A stretch of 64,000 nt of DNA from Chitinophagales bacterium (GCA_016787295.1 JAEUUX010000106.1:45603-109602), one strand, 5' to 3'. Shown: positions 36,943-46,140, counted from the stretch's first letter. Notes: generated from the letters alone by a model not told the origin. Numbers and translations are program-made.

Positions 36943-37638
36943 TTAGTCAATCGCATAACCCAATTTGACACCAAAAACCAAATTAGGAAAATGACCCGAA
37001 TAGTTAAAGTCAAATCCTTCAAAGAAGTTCCAAAAATTATTAGCATTGGGATCGCTATTAACGATTTTTCTTTTAACACCAAAACCACCTAACAAATCGA
37101 TAGTAACGGGCGTTTTGTAAGGCGTAAACTTACAACCTGCTATAACATTGATTCCCCATACATATTTTTGGTAGCTGACCAATGTTTCTTGTGCAAAAGC
37201 TCCGCCTGCTTGCTCTATCCATTTTTCTTGCTGCCACTGTTCATATTTGAGCAACAATTCGGGGGCAATAAAGCCATGAGCAATAATATCTTTATTGTCT
37301 TTGGGGTCAAAATACCACCTTATATCGAGGCGTGTTCGAGCACCCAAATAGTTCTGAAAAGGGTTGTTGTCATTAAAATCCGTATCAGGACCAAACCCTA
37401 ATTCGCAGTTAAAGTATAATCTATCTACTATTTTTCGCTCAAAACCAAATTGCAGATAAGGTTTGAGTTCGGTGAGGCTCGTGACCGACCATTTAGCACT
37501 TGTTTGGGGCAATAACGATTCGCGAAAATGCTTAACAGTAGAGTCTTCTTGCGCTACTGCCAAAGAACTATAGATAAGTCCAATAACCGCTATCCATATT
37601 GTTTGGATAGAAAGATGTGTGTTTATGTTATAGGTCAT
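36943..37638 (-). CDS. Exported outer-membrane beta-barrel-like protein
   Basis: 231 residues from ATG 37638, which overlaps the upstream stop by 11 bp; the longer frame from 37716 lies within the upstream gene and is rejected. The signal peptide (about 1-30) ends SSLAVAQ. The rest alternates aromatic and polar residues in strands (LKPYLQFGFERKIVDRLYFNCELGFG, NYLGARTRLDIRWYFD, YVWGINVIAGCKFTPYKT, IDLLGGFGV) and ends FPNLVFGVKLGYAID, as small Bacteroidota barrels do. It is the third gene of an operon with two LVIVD lipoproteins; a surface complex is possible. Confidence 0.7.
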   Translation of the reverse strand: MTYNINTHLSIQTIWIAVIGLIYSSLAVAQEDSTVKHFRESLLPQTSAKWSVTSLTELKPYLQFGFERKIVDRLYFNCELGFGPDTDFNDNNPFQNYLGARTRLDIRWYFDPKDNKDIIAHGFIAPELLLKYEQWQQEKWIEQAGGAFAQETLVSYQKYVWGINVIAGCKFTPYKTPVTIDLLGGFGVKRKIVNSDPNANNFWNFFEGFDFNYSGHFPNLVFGVKLGYAID

Positions 37639-38383
37639 ATTGCAGGGTAGATATTTGGTAAATACTATCAGGATTGGCGTAACTGTATTGGTAGAGTGCT
37701 TCGGGACCCACCACAAGAAGATTCCCGTCTTGTGGTATTACATCGCGCGTATTGATGTCTGTGATATGCTCAACCTCAATAAGGTTTTGTGGGTCGGTGT
37801 AGTCAAATACCGATAGACCGTGTGAACCTTCGCACACAAACAAAAGTTGGTTGTCATATCCCAAGCCGTATGGGGAGTACATATATTGGTAATAGATTTC
37901 TTGAGGGTTGTTGATGTTCGTAATATCCACAATATATAAACCACTTTCGACAAAGCTGTTGCAATCACCCCCACCGCGCAAAGTAATAAATGCCAGAGAA
38001 TCGTTAGCCACAACGGGGTCGCAGGAAGTGGCATGCTCAAAACTAATGCCATTGGCAGGATTGGTAGGATTGCTGATGTCATAGATATACATACCATCAG
38101 TGGAGCCGATGAATAGATAGTTGTTGTAGGAAAAAATGGTTTCGATGCCTCTGCCAATATCTACATTGGCAGCCCAAACAGGTTGATTAGCTTGGCTGAT
38201 GTTGTAGATGTGGAGTGTAGTATTGTCCACAGAATAAAGATAATTATTGACGATGGTGAAACGCGCCATGGAACCACCTTCACCGATGTGGTTGGGACTT
38301 TCGGAAGCACTATCTTTTTGACAAGATGCCGCCAAAAAGCATAAACAGCAAATTGCCCATATATGGAAATAAATTTTGTTCAT
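37628..38383 (-). CDS. LVIVD-repeat lipoprotein 2
   Basis: 251 residues with lipobox LAASC. Repeats of about 42 residues follow the LVIVD pattern, an extracytoplasmic propeller: FTIVNNYLYSVDNTTLHIYNISQANQPVWAANVDIG, IFSYNNYLFIGSTDGMYIYDISNPTNP, and later ESGLYIVDITNINNPQEI and GLSVFDYTDPQNLIEV. It is probably displayed on the outer membrane. It follows a shorter paralogue by 27 bp and overlaps the beta-barrel gene after it, so all three are likely coupled. Confidence 0.82.
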   Translation of the reverse strand: MNKIYFHIWAICCLCFLAASCQKDSASESPNHIGEGGSMARFTIVNNYLYSVDNTTLHIYNISQANQPVWAANVDIGRGIETIFSYNNYLFIGSTDGMYIYDISNPTNPANGISFEHATSCDPVVANDSLAFITLRGGGDCNSFVESGLYIVDITNINNPQEIYYQYMYSPYGLGYDNQLLFVCEGSHGLSVFDYTDPQNLIEVEHITDINTRDVIPQDGNLLVVGPEALYQYSYANPDSIYQISTLQYDL

Positions 38384-38410
38384 ATTTGTTAATTTTTAGG
38401 AGTTTTTTGT

Positions 38411-38953
38411 TTAACGAAAACATTTAGGGTCTTCTAAGGTGGCAGGAATCCAGCCTACTATTATGCCTTTGGTACTATCTACACATTCGAAATAACCATT
38501 GTAGTCGAGCGGATAGGCTGATTGTGTAAGGGGATAGAGGTTAGCAATACGGTTCACCTCGACGACGTTCTCCAAATTACTAATATCCAACGTCACTAAA
38601 TCGCCTGCATTATCGGCATACAAATAGTTGTTTTTGATAGCAATATCTTGGTTGCCCGGAATGTTGATAAAGGCAATACGGTGTGGGTTACTGGGGTTGC
38701 TATTGTCCACCACATGCACACCCATGCCCGATTCGTTGAGATAAATGAGTGGTGGTTTGGTATAGATTTTACCCAATTTTACGATGTCGCGCGGCGGACC
38801 AGCGTAGATGTGATGTGCCTCGGCAGGCGTGACATAAACGGGCTGTAGTCCAGAGACGGTGTTTGGTTCTTCTGTTTCAGGAATACAAGCACTCCAAACC
38901 AACAGCAATAACAGCCCACTACAGGCTAATAAGATAGCAGGAATTTTGCTCAT
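38411..38953 (-). CDS. LVIVD-repeat lipoprotein 1 (short)
   Basis: 180 residues from ATG 38953. The hydrophobic signal ends LVWSAC (lipobox). About three LVIVD-type units are visible: KIYTKPPLIYLNESGMGVHVVDNSNPSNPHRIAFINIPG, IAIKNNYLYADNAGDLVTLDISNLENVVEVNRI and YFECVDSTKGIIVGW. It is shorter than its neighbour and would form only part of a propeller, perhaps completed by oligomerisation. It is the first gene of the three-gene unit. An upstream ATG at 39049 would put the signal peptide internally and is rejected. Confidence 0.75.
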   Translation of the reverse strand: MSKIPAILLACSGLLLLLVWSACIPETEEPNTVSGLQPVYVTPAEAHHIYAGPPRDIVKLGKIYTKPPLIYLNESGMGVHVVDNSNPSNPHRIAFINIPGNQDIAIKNNYLYADNAGDLVTLDISNLENVVEVNRIANLYPLTQSAYPLDYNGYFECVDSTKGIIVGWIPATLEDPKCFR

Positions 38954-39649
38954 GTTTTTTGTTTTTGGGAGATTCAAAAAAAGAAGTGTGGTGCAGCGAT
39001 AGTGTTGATATGCTAATAACGCACTCAGTAACGTCGACGTTGCCTCCATAGCTTTTTTTCGGGAGAAAAATTTATGTTGCCATGTAAAAATCTAAGAAGA
39101 CAATATCACACGGAACATCGAAACACAGAAGCCATTACAGCAATCCAAAAGGAGAGGCTACCTTCTTACGAAAAAGTAGCCTTTCTGGGGGTGTATGTTA
39201 AATAAATTAACGTATGCTGTCAATATCTCAAATATATCCAAAGTATTAAAGCAGCTAAGGAGTACTATCAAAATAGAATAAAAAAAAACCTTGAAAACAA
39301 AAAAGCCGGTAGCCCGTTGTTCAACGGGCATCCGGCACAAAGTGTTTCATTCCCTAATAAAACTATTCTTGAGCATTTCCTTTGAATGCTCAAAATTCCC
39401 GTGCAATTTTACGACTATATTTTGGTTTTTACAAAGAAATGCTATAAAAAAGTGAGAAATTTTTGTAATAACATTAAAACAGCCTACTATTTGCTACTTG
39501 CACACATCATATAGCAAATTTACATCATATTTTATGCGTATTTGGGGGTAGTAAACGCGGCAATTATGCAGAATTAAAGTAATCATATAGAAATACCATT
39601 TTTATTCCGTAACTTTGCACCTTAAAATTCTTTTGAGCCAAAACACATC
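38954..39649. other. 700-bp interval with three hairpins and the BatA promoter
   Basis: Hairpins lie at 39156-39184 (GGCTAC/GTAGCC), 39305-39336 and 39371-39393 (TTGAGCATT/AATGCTCAA). A TAACTTTG -7 box at 39610-39617 serves the BatA gene. I see no credible gene; a 60-codon minus-strand frame at 39158-39340 is formed by the hairpins. Confidence 0.5.
39303..39338 (-). terminator. Perfect GC-rich hairpin, minus-strand terminator-like
   Basis: GCCGG, a two-base offset, then GCCCGTTG pairs with CAACGGGC and CCGGC. On the minus strand it is followed by T6. No minus-strand gene precedes it. Confidence 0.6.
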
Positions 39650-41674
39650 ATGAGTTTTCTCTTTCCCGCATTTTTAGCTGCCTTAGCAGTCATTGCCATA
39701 CCTATCATTATTCACCTTTTTTATTTTAGACGGTTTAAGCGCGTCTATTTCACGAATGTTCGTTTTCTAAAAGAATTGAAAGAAGAACGTTCGTCGCGCA
39801 ACCGTTTGAAGCACCTCTTGGTATTGCTTTCGCGCATCATTGCCATTGCCGCTTTGGTGTTGGCGTTTGCACAACCCTATATACCCACTTCCAACAGCCA
39901 AACCACACAAGGCACGAAAGGCGTGAGTATCTACATAGACAATTCGTTTAGTATGAATGCTTTGAGCAACGATGTTTCATTGTTCGAAAAAGCCCGCTAT
40001 AAAGCCCAAGAAATCATCGATGCCTATAGTTCCGATGACCGTTTTCAGATTTTGACCAACGACTTCGAAGGCAGACAGCAACGCCTCTTGAACAAAGACG
40101 AAGCCAAAGCCTATATAGAAGAGTTGGAAATTAGCCCCACCTCGCACCAGTTGTCACAGGTGTTTGAGCGCCAAAAACAAGCCCTGAAAAACGCCAATTC
40201 ACAGCGAAACGATGTCTACCAAATTTCCGATTTTCAGCGAAACATTGTCGATTACAAAAACGATACTTCCTATAAAGTATATCTTTTGCCACTCGAAGCC
40301 GTTGAGCAACAAAATGTCTATATCGATTCGGTATGGTTTGAGTCGCCTGCTCGAATCCTTAACCAGACCAACAAACTATTGGTGCGCCTCAAAAATTCGG
40401 GTGATAAAGCTGTAGAGAACTCTCGCATAACACTCAATATCAATGGTAGTCAAAAAAGTGTGAAAAACTTTTCGATAGAAGCAGGTAAAAGTTTGACAGA
40501 TAGTCTCAATTTTTCGGTAACTAATGCTGGCTGGCAAAATTGCGAATTGCTTATCGAAGACTATCCCATTACGTTTGATGATAGCTACTATTTTGCGTTC
40601 GAAGTAGCACAACAGTTAAATGTGTTGGCAATTAACGAAAGTGGCTTTAGCAAATACCTCAATGTGTTGTTCAACGAAAGTCGCCATTTTACTTTCAACA
40701 ACCAAAATATCACACAAATAGATTATGGCAATCTTACCAAAAACCAATTAGTGATTTTGAATGGTTTGCGCAGCATTCCGTCGGGTTTGGCGGCTGCCCT
40801 ACAAAGCTATGTGACCGAAGGCGGTAATTTGTTGGTGTTTCCTAATGGCGAAATCGACCGTGATTCATATAATACTTTCTTAAGCGGTTTGAATGTCAAT
40901 AATTATGGCGAAAAATTTAGCGAACGGCGCGAAGTAGGACAGGTCAACACACACTCGGCGGTGTTTAATGATGTATTTGAAAAAATATCCACCAATATGG
41001 ACTTGCCTTTTGCATCAGGTGGCTACGACATGACCTCCTATAGCCAAGCCGACGAAGAACCCTTGCTCTCGTTCAGAGGCGGACGCGTTTTGATGAGCAG
41101 TTATTCGTCAGGCAACGGACGCGTCTATCTTTGTGCAAGTCCGTTGGATACCAAATATAGCAACCTGCCTGCCCATGCTTTGTTTGTGCCAATGGTCTAT
41201 AAAATTGCTGTTTTGGGCAGCAACAAACACCAAATTGCCTATACCATCGGCAAAAATGAAGTGGTCGAATTGGACAACAAATCCGACAAAAAAGATGTGG
41301 CTTTTAAACTAAAAGGCAAAAAAGAAGAGTTTATTCCCACACAACGCAATGTGTCAAACAAACTTATCCTCAACTTAGACCAGCAAATCAAAATTGCAGA
41401 TAACTACCAATTATATATGGAAGAAAACAAACCGCTCTATAGCTTGGGTTTCAATTATGACCGCCAAGAGTCGGATTTGAGTTTTTATACCAATACCCAA
41501 TTGCGCGAACAATATGCGGCATATCCCAATGTCAAATTCCTCGAAAACCGCAGCAACTTGCCCGAAATTGTCGGCAAATTTAATCGCGGTGTCGAATTGT
41601 GGAAATGGTGCTTACTGATAGCTTTGGGAGCCTTGTTGATAGAAACATTATTGTTGCGCTTCTGGAAAAATTAA
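39650..41674 (+). CDS. BatA-domain membrane protein
   Basis: 674 residues. The first 80 are the BatA double-membrane domain: FLFPAFLAALAVIAIPIIIHLFYFRRFKRVYFTNVRFLKELKEE..R.RLKHLLVLLSRIIAIAALVLAFAQPYIP. A degenerate VWA-like region follows (GVSIYIDNSFSMNAL, a partial MIDAS DxSxS), then strand-rich extracytoplasmic domains and a GATase-like segment (GGNLLVFPNGEID). A last membrane helix lies near 650-670. Such proteins often occur with MoxR/BatB genes, which are absent here. Role in envelope or aerotolerance functions is inferred from the family name only. Confidence 0.85.
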   Translation: MSFLFPAFLAALAVIAIPIIIHLFYFRRFKRVYFTNVRFLKELKEERSSRNRLKHLLVLLSRIIAIAALVLAFAQPYIPTSNSQTTQGTKGVSIYIDNSFSMNALSNDVSLFEKARYKAQEIIDAYSSDDRFQILTNDFEGRQQRLLNKDEAKAYIEELEISPTSHQLSQVFERQKQALKNANSQRNDVYQISDFQRNIVDYKNDTSYKVYLLPLEAVEQQNVYIDSVWFESPARILNQTNKLLVRLKNSGDKAVENSRITLNINGSQKSVKNFSIEAGKSLTDSLNFSVTNAGWQNCELLIEDYPITFDDSYYFAFEVAQQLNVLAINESGFSKYLNVLFNESRHFTFNNQNITQIDYGNLTKNQLVILNGLRSIPSGLAAALQSYVTEGGNLLVFPNGEIDRDSYNTFLSGLNVNNYGEKFSERREVGQVNTHSAVFNDVFEKISTNMDLPFASGGYDMTSYSQADEEPLLSFRGGRVLMSSYSSGNGRVYLCASPLDTKYSNLPAHALFVPMVYKIAVLGSNKHQIAYTIGKNEVVELDNKSDKKDVAFKLKGKKEEFIPTQRNVSNKLILNLDQQIKIADNYQLYMEENKPLYSLGFNYDRQESDLSFYTNTQLREQYAAYPNVKFLENRSNLPEIVGKFNRGVELWKWCLLIALGALLIETLLLRFWKN

Positions 41675-41708
41675 TAATTCCTATTGGCTTATATGCTTTT
41701 CTTAACAA

Positions 41709-41746
41709 CTGCCCTTATTTGTTCAACGCAGATAAGGGCAATTTTT
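41709..41746 (+). terminator. Terminator after BatA gene
   Basis: GCCCTTAT pairs with ATAAGGGC, followed by AATTTTT. Confidence 0.75.
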
Positions 41747-41854
41747 AACAAATTATTAGCCTCAAAAAAAAACAATAAAAGGCAACCTAATAATACTTTG
41801 GCGAACAAAGCCCTAATAAATTAAAAAAAAGGTAACAATTCCACAAAAATTTCG

Positions 41855-41862
41855 TAACTTTG
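41855..41862 (+). promoter_or_regulatory. -7 box of the bifunctional nuclease gene
   Basis: TAACTTTG followed by CCACG, 26 bp before ATG 41889. Confidence 0.6.
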
Positions 41863-41888
41863 CCACGCAGAAAATCGCTTTTGGAAAA

Positions 41889-42461
41889 ATGAAAAAAATA
41901 GAACTTGAACTAATAGCCTTATCACAAGGCATTACGCCCAATCAGTCATTTGCGGTAGTTTTGGGCGAAAAACATGGACTTCGCCGTATTCCTATTGTTA
42001 TCGGTACGGTCGAGGCACAAGCTATTGCTATGGCAGCCGATGACCTTAAACCACCACGTCCGCTTACCCACGATTTAATCAAAAATATATGCAAAGAGTT
42101 TGACATCCACCTGCGCGAAGTTGTGATAAACAACCTCATCGAAGGCATTTTTTATGCTCGACTGTATTGCGAAAAAAACAACGAAATATTAGAAATAGAT
42201 TCTCGTTCGTCCGATGCCATTGCTTTAGCCATGCGCTTCAAATGTCCCATTTATACCTACGAGTCAATCTTAGACCAAGCAGGTATTGTGTTCGAAGAAC
42301 CTCAACCTGTTCCTACTTCTTCTAAAAAATCATCAGCTACCAAAGATGATGTTAGTTATTATTCCATAGAAAAATTGCAAGAAATGATGGAAAAAGCCTT
42401 GGAAGATGAAGATTATGAAAAGGCTGCTCGTCTACGCGACGAAATTAAACAACGTCGTTAG
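41889..42461 (+). CDS. Bifunctional nuclease family protein with UvrB/UvrC motif
   Basis: 190 residues. Residues 1-130 are the BFN (DUF151) domain: LALSQGITPNQSFAVVLGE..GLRRIPIVIGTVEAQAIAMAADDLKPPRPLTHDL and IEGIFYARLYCEKNNEILEIDSRSSDAIALAMRFKCPIYTYESILDQAGI. A short linker leads to a UVR motif, KLQEMMEKALEDEDYEKAARLRDEIKQR (about 160-190), a helical hairpin for protein contacts as in UvrB and UvrC. The Bacteroidota version of this architecture is common; its nuclease activity has been claimed for plant homologues. It is transcribed alone. Confidence 0.9.
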   Translation: MKKIELELIALSQGITPNQSFAVVLGEKHGLRRIPIVIGTVEAQAIAMAADDLKPPRPLTHDLIKNICKEFDIHLREVVINNLIEGIFYARLYCEKNNEILEIDSRSSDAIALAMRFKCPIYTYESILDQAGIVFEEPQPVPTSSKKSSATKDDVSYYSIEKLQEMMEKALEDEDYEKAARLRDEIKQRR

Positions 42462-42494
42462 TCCCTATTACATCAATAACACATATATACCCAC

Positions 42495-42533
42495 AAAAAC
42501 GGTGCTATAGATTTACTATAGCACCGTTTTTTT
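42495..42533. terminator. Bidirectional terminator
   Basis: AAAACGGTGCTATAG pairs with CTATAGCACCGTTTTTTT; T-runs lie on both strands, between convergent genes. Confidence 0.85.
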
Positions 42534-42546
42534 ATGATATATTTGA

Positions 42547-43206
42547 TTATTTACCCAGATTGAAACCGCCTGTAACAGTTAGCGGGCTGCTGAAAGGTGA
42601 TGTCGCTTTGTTGTACAGCAAATCGTAGGAGACCGTAAAATTGGCGTTGATACCAAACAAACGATGATTATATCCGCCACCAATAGGCAAACGTTGCACA
42701 ATAGCCGTTTTGCTTTCGCCCGTATTGGAGGGTTGATAACCCAATGCTTCGTATTGTGCTTGTAGATAAATATTCGGCATAATATCATAACGCCCGAATC
42801 CTCGCGCTCCTATCAACAAAGGCACAGTGCTTTGGGGACGATATTGTATCGTTGGACCAATACCAAGTTGTGCTTTGTTCATGGGACGATAGCCCAAATA
42901 AGGATTGGCATCAATGGCATAATGTGCGCCATCGGTGGTCATATTTACACCGCCACCAAAGAAGAAACCATTTTTGGCTTTGGGATTTTTAGTTGTGTTT
43001 TTGGGAGTGTTGTTGGTCGTAGTAGTTGTGGGTTTGACTGTTGAGCCTGCTTTGGGTCGTGTGGTAGTTGTGCCACTATTGTTGGTTGTTGATGTTGCTG
43101 GTTTGGTAGTAGTACTAGTATTAGATTTAGGGCGACTTTGTTGAGCTGATAGGTATGTTTGTTGACAAAGCAACAGAATAAGAACGGTTAAAAATACGTT
43201 TTTCAT
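42547..43206 (-). CDS. Outer-membrane beta-barrel protein with low-complexity N-terminus
   Basis: 219 residues. A signal peptide (about 1-21, ending LSAQ) is followed by about 50 residues of Thr/Asn/Lys/Pro low complexity (SNTSTTTKPATSTTNN..., TVKPTTTTTNN...). The remainder has barrel-like strands: GFFFGGGVNMTT, IDANPYLGYRPMNKAQLGIGPTIQYRP, GARGFGRYDIMPNIYLQAQYEAL, GGGYNHRLFGINANFTVSYDLLY and a final TVTGGFNLGK. It is probably an integral outer-membrane protein with a flexible periplasmic or surface arm. Transcribed alone. Confidence 0.75.
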   Translation of the reverse strand: MKNVFLTVLILLLCQQTYLSAQQSRPKSNTSTTTKPATSTTNNSGTTTTRPKAGSTVKPTTTTTNNTPKNTTKNPKAKNGFFFGGGVNMTTDGAHYAIDANPYLGYRPMNKAQLGIGPTIQYRPQSTVPLLIGARGFGRYDIMPNIYLQAQYEALGYQPSNTGESKTAIVQRLPIGGGYNHRLFGINANFTVSYDLLYNKATSPFSSPLTVTGGFNLGK

Positions 43207-43339
43207 AGTTTATTAAATTGGGTTGATGAACGTTATGTTACTAAGATAGTTGTTGAGGGCAAAGGTTTAACGAGTATTATAAAAATGTATTGCTTCTGAA
43301 TGCTAGAAATTCTACAGAGAACTTTTAAAAAAGCATGGG

Positions 43340-43390
43340 TATTATAAAAAACGTTCCTTCGGAAATATCCACTTCCGAAGGAACGTTTTT
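43340..43390 (-). terminator. Terminator overlapping the stop of the 44058 gene
   Basis: AAAACGTTCCTTCGGAA pairs perfectly with TTCCGAAGGAACGTTTT. The TAA at 43390-43392 touches the stem, so translation ends at the terminator itself. Confidence 0.85.
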
Positions 43391-44058
43391 TATTGAGGTT
43401 TGTTGAGGCTTATGCTAATTTCTCCTACTGTAATACCCAATTTTTCTATGTCTTTGATATCAGAGGAAAATACACCATCTCCTAAAACACTTTGATAAAG
43501 TTTTTGTAAATCGGGACTAATTTCACCCTCTTGTAGTTTGACCATCACCTTTTCTTGTTCCAAGGCTCCGCCGTTCCAATTGGTTACATTACCACCATAA
43601 TCCCAACCAAATCCCGAAAACTGTATGGCTTTGCCGTCATTAAGTTGTACCAATTCGGCTAAGGTCATACCTACTTTTATACCTTTGGGAGAATGCCATT
43701 GTCCTTTTTGGCGTGTTATTGCCACTTCAGGATGTTCGTGTTTAGCATCTGTCCAGATGATTTGTAGTTCGTTAGCAGTTCCTTTGTAGAGGCTTGTTCC
43801 GATGAAAGGCTCCATATCGGCTACAAAAATAGTGTCTTGGCTTACATTTTCTTTGCCAAATAGATTGCTTACCTCTTTTTCGGTGGTATTAGGCAGTATT
43901 TCTCCTGCTTGGGGCGACTCACCTCCCTTCAATAGCCATGTATTGACAGCAGTAGTGGTGTTGTCGGTGGATTGCGTGGGAGACGTGGGCGGTGGTGGGC
44001 TTGTTTGGCAACTATAGTAGAGGCAACAACCCAATAGCAACATAGCTCGGATAAACAT
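43390..44058 (-). CDS. Lipoprotein of unknown function (Bacteroidota family)
   Basis: 222 residues from ATG 44058; the longer frame from 44154 would run into the upstream gene and misplace the signal. The lipobox is YYSC, followed by a Pro/Ser/Thr-rich linker. The folded part reads LPNTTEKEVSNLFGKENVSQDTIFV, GTSLYKGTANELQIIWTD, W.SPKGIKVGMTLAELVQLNDGKAIQFSGFGWDYGGNVTNWNGGAL, a pattern I know from uncharacterised Bacteroidota lipoproteins (GIKVG.TL..L...N, GFGWDYGG). It is 89 bp after the DUF1501 gene. Confidence 0.75.
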   Translation of the reverse strand: MFIRAMLLLGCCLYYSCQTSPPPPTSPTQSTDNTTTAVNTWLLKGGESPQAGEILPNTTEKEVSNLFGKENVSQDTIFVADMEPFIGTSLYKGTANELQIIWTDAKHEHPEVAITRQKGQWHSPKGIKVGMTLAELVQLNDGKAIQFSGFGWDYGGNVTNWNGGALEQEKVMVKLQEGEISPDLQKLYQSVLGDGVFSSDIKDIEKLGITVGEISISLNKPQ

Positions 44059-44147
44059 AGTATTTTTTGTTATACAGAAATAATATTTTGTAGAAAAAGA
44101 CGAATTGAAACGAAAATAGTCAGTGGTATGGCTATTATGCCTATCAA

Positions 44148-45764
44148 CTACCAAAAACGCATTCGTCGGCTATAGGTTTTTCCTCCCGTATCAAGACGAT
44201 AAATGAAATGTCCGGGTTGTAACCCATGTTGATAGGGATTAAAGCTGATGGTATAACTATTCGGCTCTTGTACTGCATTAACCAAGGTTGCTTTGGTGTT
44301 ACCCAATAGGTCTTGAATTTGGAGTTTCACAATACCACTCGAACGAATGGCATATTTGATTTCCATAATGTTTGAGTTGCTTGGCGATGGGTTGTGTCCC
44401 AGCAAAACATTGAGGGCATTAGCACCTATTTGGTTGTCGCAATTAGGTAAAAGGTTATCTATAGGGTCAAAAGGTTTTCCTATAATAGCTTGTGAAAGTT
44501 GTAGGTCTAAGCAGAACCAATTGCGAAGTACAGTGAGATAGACTTCCCTAAAATCGGTGGTAAAACGAACATTGCCATATTCATCGAGGTTGACAATATC
44601 AGATGGTGTGCCATAGAAACCACCATTGACAAGGTCGCCAAAAAACAACATAGGTGCCGATGCACCATGGTCTGTTCCTTGTGAGCCATTTTCCTCGACT
44701 CGTCTGCCAAATTCGGAAATGGTCATCATCAATACATTTTGGGAATGATTGCTTGCTGCCAAATCATTGTAGAACGCATTAACGGCATTTGCCAATTCGG
44801 TCATCAAATAGGCATGGTCACCGGCTTGGCTGGCATGTGTGTCATAGCCGTATGCGGTCACTAAATAGACTTTTGTGCCGAGATTACCTTTGATGAGGCG
44901 TGCCACAATTGATAATTCTTGCGACAGATTGTCGTTGGTATAACCAACTTGGTTGCTCGATTCGGTAAATGCTCTTTGAATTGAACTTGCATAACGGACG
45001 GTGCTATTGACCATTTGACGCATAAACAGAACCTCTTCGCCGTAGGAACAGTCAGGTAGGTTTTCGGTACTATGCAATTGTCCTGTGAGGGCAATTTGAT
45101 AGAATTGAGCGGGATTGGTGATAGACAAACCATAGTTGGTATCTTGTCCGTCGAACAAGATATTGGATTGAACACCGATTTGTAGTCCAATAGGGTTTTC
45201 GGGTGGAGCGAGGGTATAGGCGGGGTAATTGTTCTCCAAAAAACGTCCTATCCAACCTGTTCGCAGCATCACATCTTCGTCGCTGGCGGTTGCCCAAATG
45301 TCGGACGAACGAAAATGAGATAGGTTTTGGTTGGGATAGGCAACATTGTGTACAACCGCCATTTTGCCTTCGTTCCACATTGCTTGTAGCGGCAACATGG
45401 TGTTGGGCATACCAAAATCATCGTTCATCGCAAAAAGATTGTATTCGGGAATAGCCAGCGTGGGACGGGCTGCATAATATATATCGTTGCCACGCGGAAT
45501 AATGGTGTTTAAGCCATCATTACCACCGCTTAGGTTGATGATCACCAGAATGCGTTCATTATCGGCTTGTTGTAGGGCAGACAACAAAGGAGAATGGGGC
45601 ATGGCTTGCACCGAGCTACCGCCCAAAGTAAGTCCTGACCCTATGGCTGTTAAACCCGCAGACCACAAAAACTGTCGCCTGCTCCAAGTTCGATGCTGTT
45701 CCTCATGAGCTTGAGGGTTGTTGCGAGTAGTGCCGTTTAGGTGATGGTTATGGGGTTTTGACAT
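44148..45764 (-). CDS. DUF1501 protein with twin-arginine-like leader and T9SS tail
   Basis: 538 residues. After a His/Asn-rich start, residues about 28-50 read WSRRQFLWSAGLTAIGSGLTL, a Tat-like signal. The DUF1501 domain (alkaline-phosphatase/sulfatase-like fold) includes NLSGGNDGLNTIIPRG, FRSSDIWATAS, LVTAYGYDTHASQAGDH, MMTISEFGRRVEENGSQGTDHGASAPMLFFG. The final 70 residues (IRSSGIVKLQIQDLLGNTKATL..., HGLQPGHFIYRLDTGGKTYSRRMRFW) are a T9SS type A sorting domain. DUF1501 genes usually sit beside DUF1800 genes; none is present here. Function unknown. Confidence 0.85.
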   Translation of the reverse strand: MSKPHNHHLNGTTRNNPQAHEEQHRTWSRRQFLWSAGLTAIGSGLTLGGSSVQAMPHSPLLSALQQADNERILVIINLSGGNDGLNTIIPRGNDIYYAARPTLAIPEYNLFAMNDDFGMPNTMLPLQAMWNEGKMAVVHNVAYPNQNLSHFRSSDIWATASDEDVMLRTGWIGRFLENNYPAYTLAPPENPIGLQIGVQSNILFDGQDTNYGLSITNPAQFYQIALTGQLHSTENLPDCSYGEEVLFMRQMVNSTVRYASSIQRAFTESSNQVGYTNDNLSQELSIVARLIKGNLGTKVYLVTAYGYDTHASQAGDHAYLMTELANAVNAFYNDLAASNHSQNVLMMTISEFGRRVEENGSQGTDHGASAPMLFFGDLVNGGFYGTPSDIVNLDEYGNVRFTTDFREVYLTVLRNWFCLDLQLSQAIIGKPFDPIDNLLPNCDNQIGANALNVLLGHNPSPSNSNIMEIKYAIRSSGIVKLQIQDLLGNTKATLVNAVQEPNSYTISFNPYQHGLQPGHFIYRLDTGGKTYSRRMRFW

Positions 45765-45800
45765 GGTGGGATTAGGTTTTTTGTATAATTTTCGCTCCCG

Positions 45801-46094
45801 CTACACCCGTTCCATTATCAATTGTTTGATACGTATGGCATCGGCGTTACTAAAGTTTTCGATAAAAATAGGCTCGCGGGCGCGCATCATAATGCGGATA
45901 TTGGACATCAAAATGCCACTTTCTATTTCTACACCCGAAATATCTTCGTAAAAAACAAAGCTATCTTGGTGCGAAAAAATGTTTTTAATCAAAAAAGTCA
46001 CCCCTTTTTCGTTCATAATCACCTCGTCGGGTGTGATGGGGTCGCCAAGACGGCTAGCATAGAAACGCTCCTCGAAAGGTTCTTTTGGTATCAT
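45801..46094 (-). CDS. Small PH-like-fold protein
   Basis: 97 residues from ATG 46094. An upstream in-frame ATG at 46154 would overlap the GH3 gene by 14 bp and add a basic Gln/Asn-rich head; it cannot be excluded. The sequence GVTFLIKNIFSHQDSFVFYEDISGVEIESGILMSNIRIMMRAREPIFIENFSNADAIRIKQLIMERV shows seven short strands and a C-terminal helix, as in bacterial PH-like domains. No membrane segment. It lies between the GH3 fusion gene and DUF1501 in the same direction. Function unknown. Confidence 0.65.
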   Translation of the reverse strand: MIPKEPFEERFYASRLGDPITPDEVIMNEKGVTFLIKNIFSHQDSFVFYEDISGVEIESGILMSNIRIMMRAREPIFIENFSNADAIRIKQLIMERV

Positions 46095-46140
46095 GATATT
46101 GTTTGTTTGTATTTTTTGGGATTGGATAAATCTACTTTTC

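Noticed and set aside
39158..39340. 60-codon minus-strand frame
   Set aside because: It runs through two hairpins and lacks a promoter or family match.
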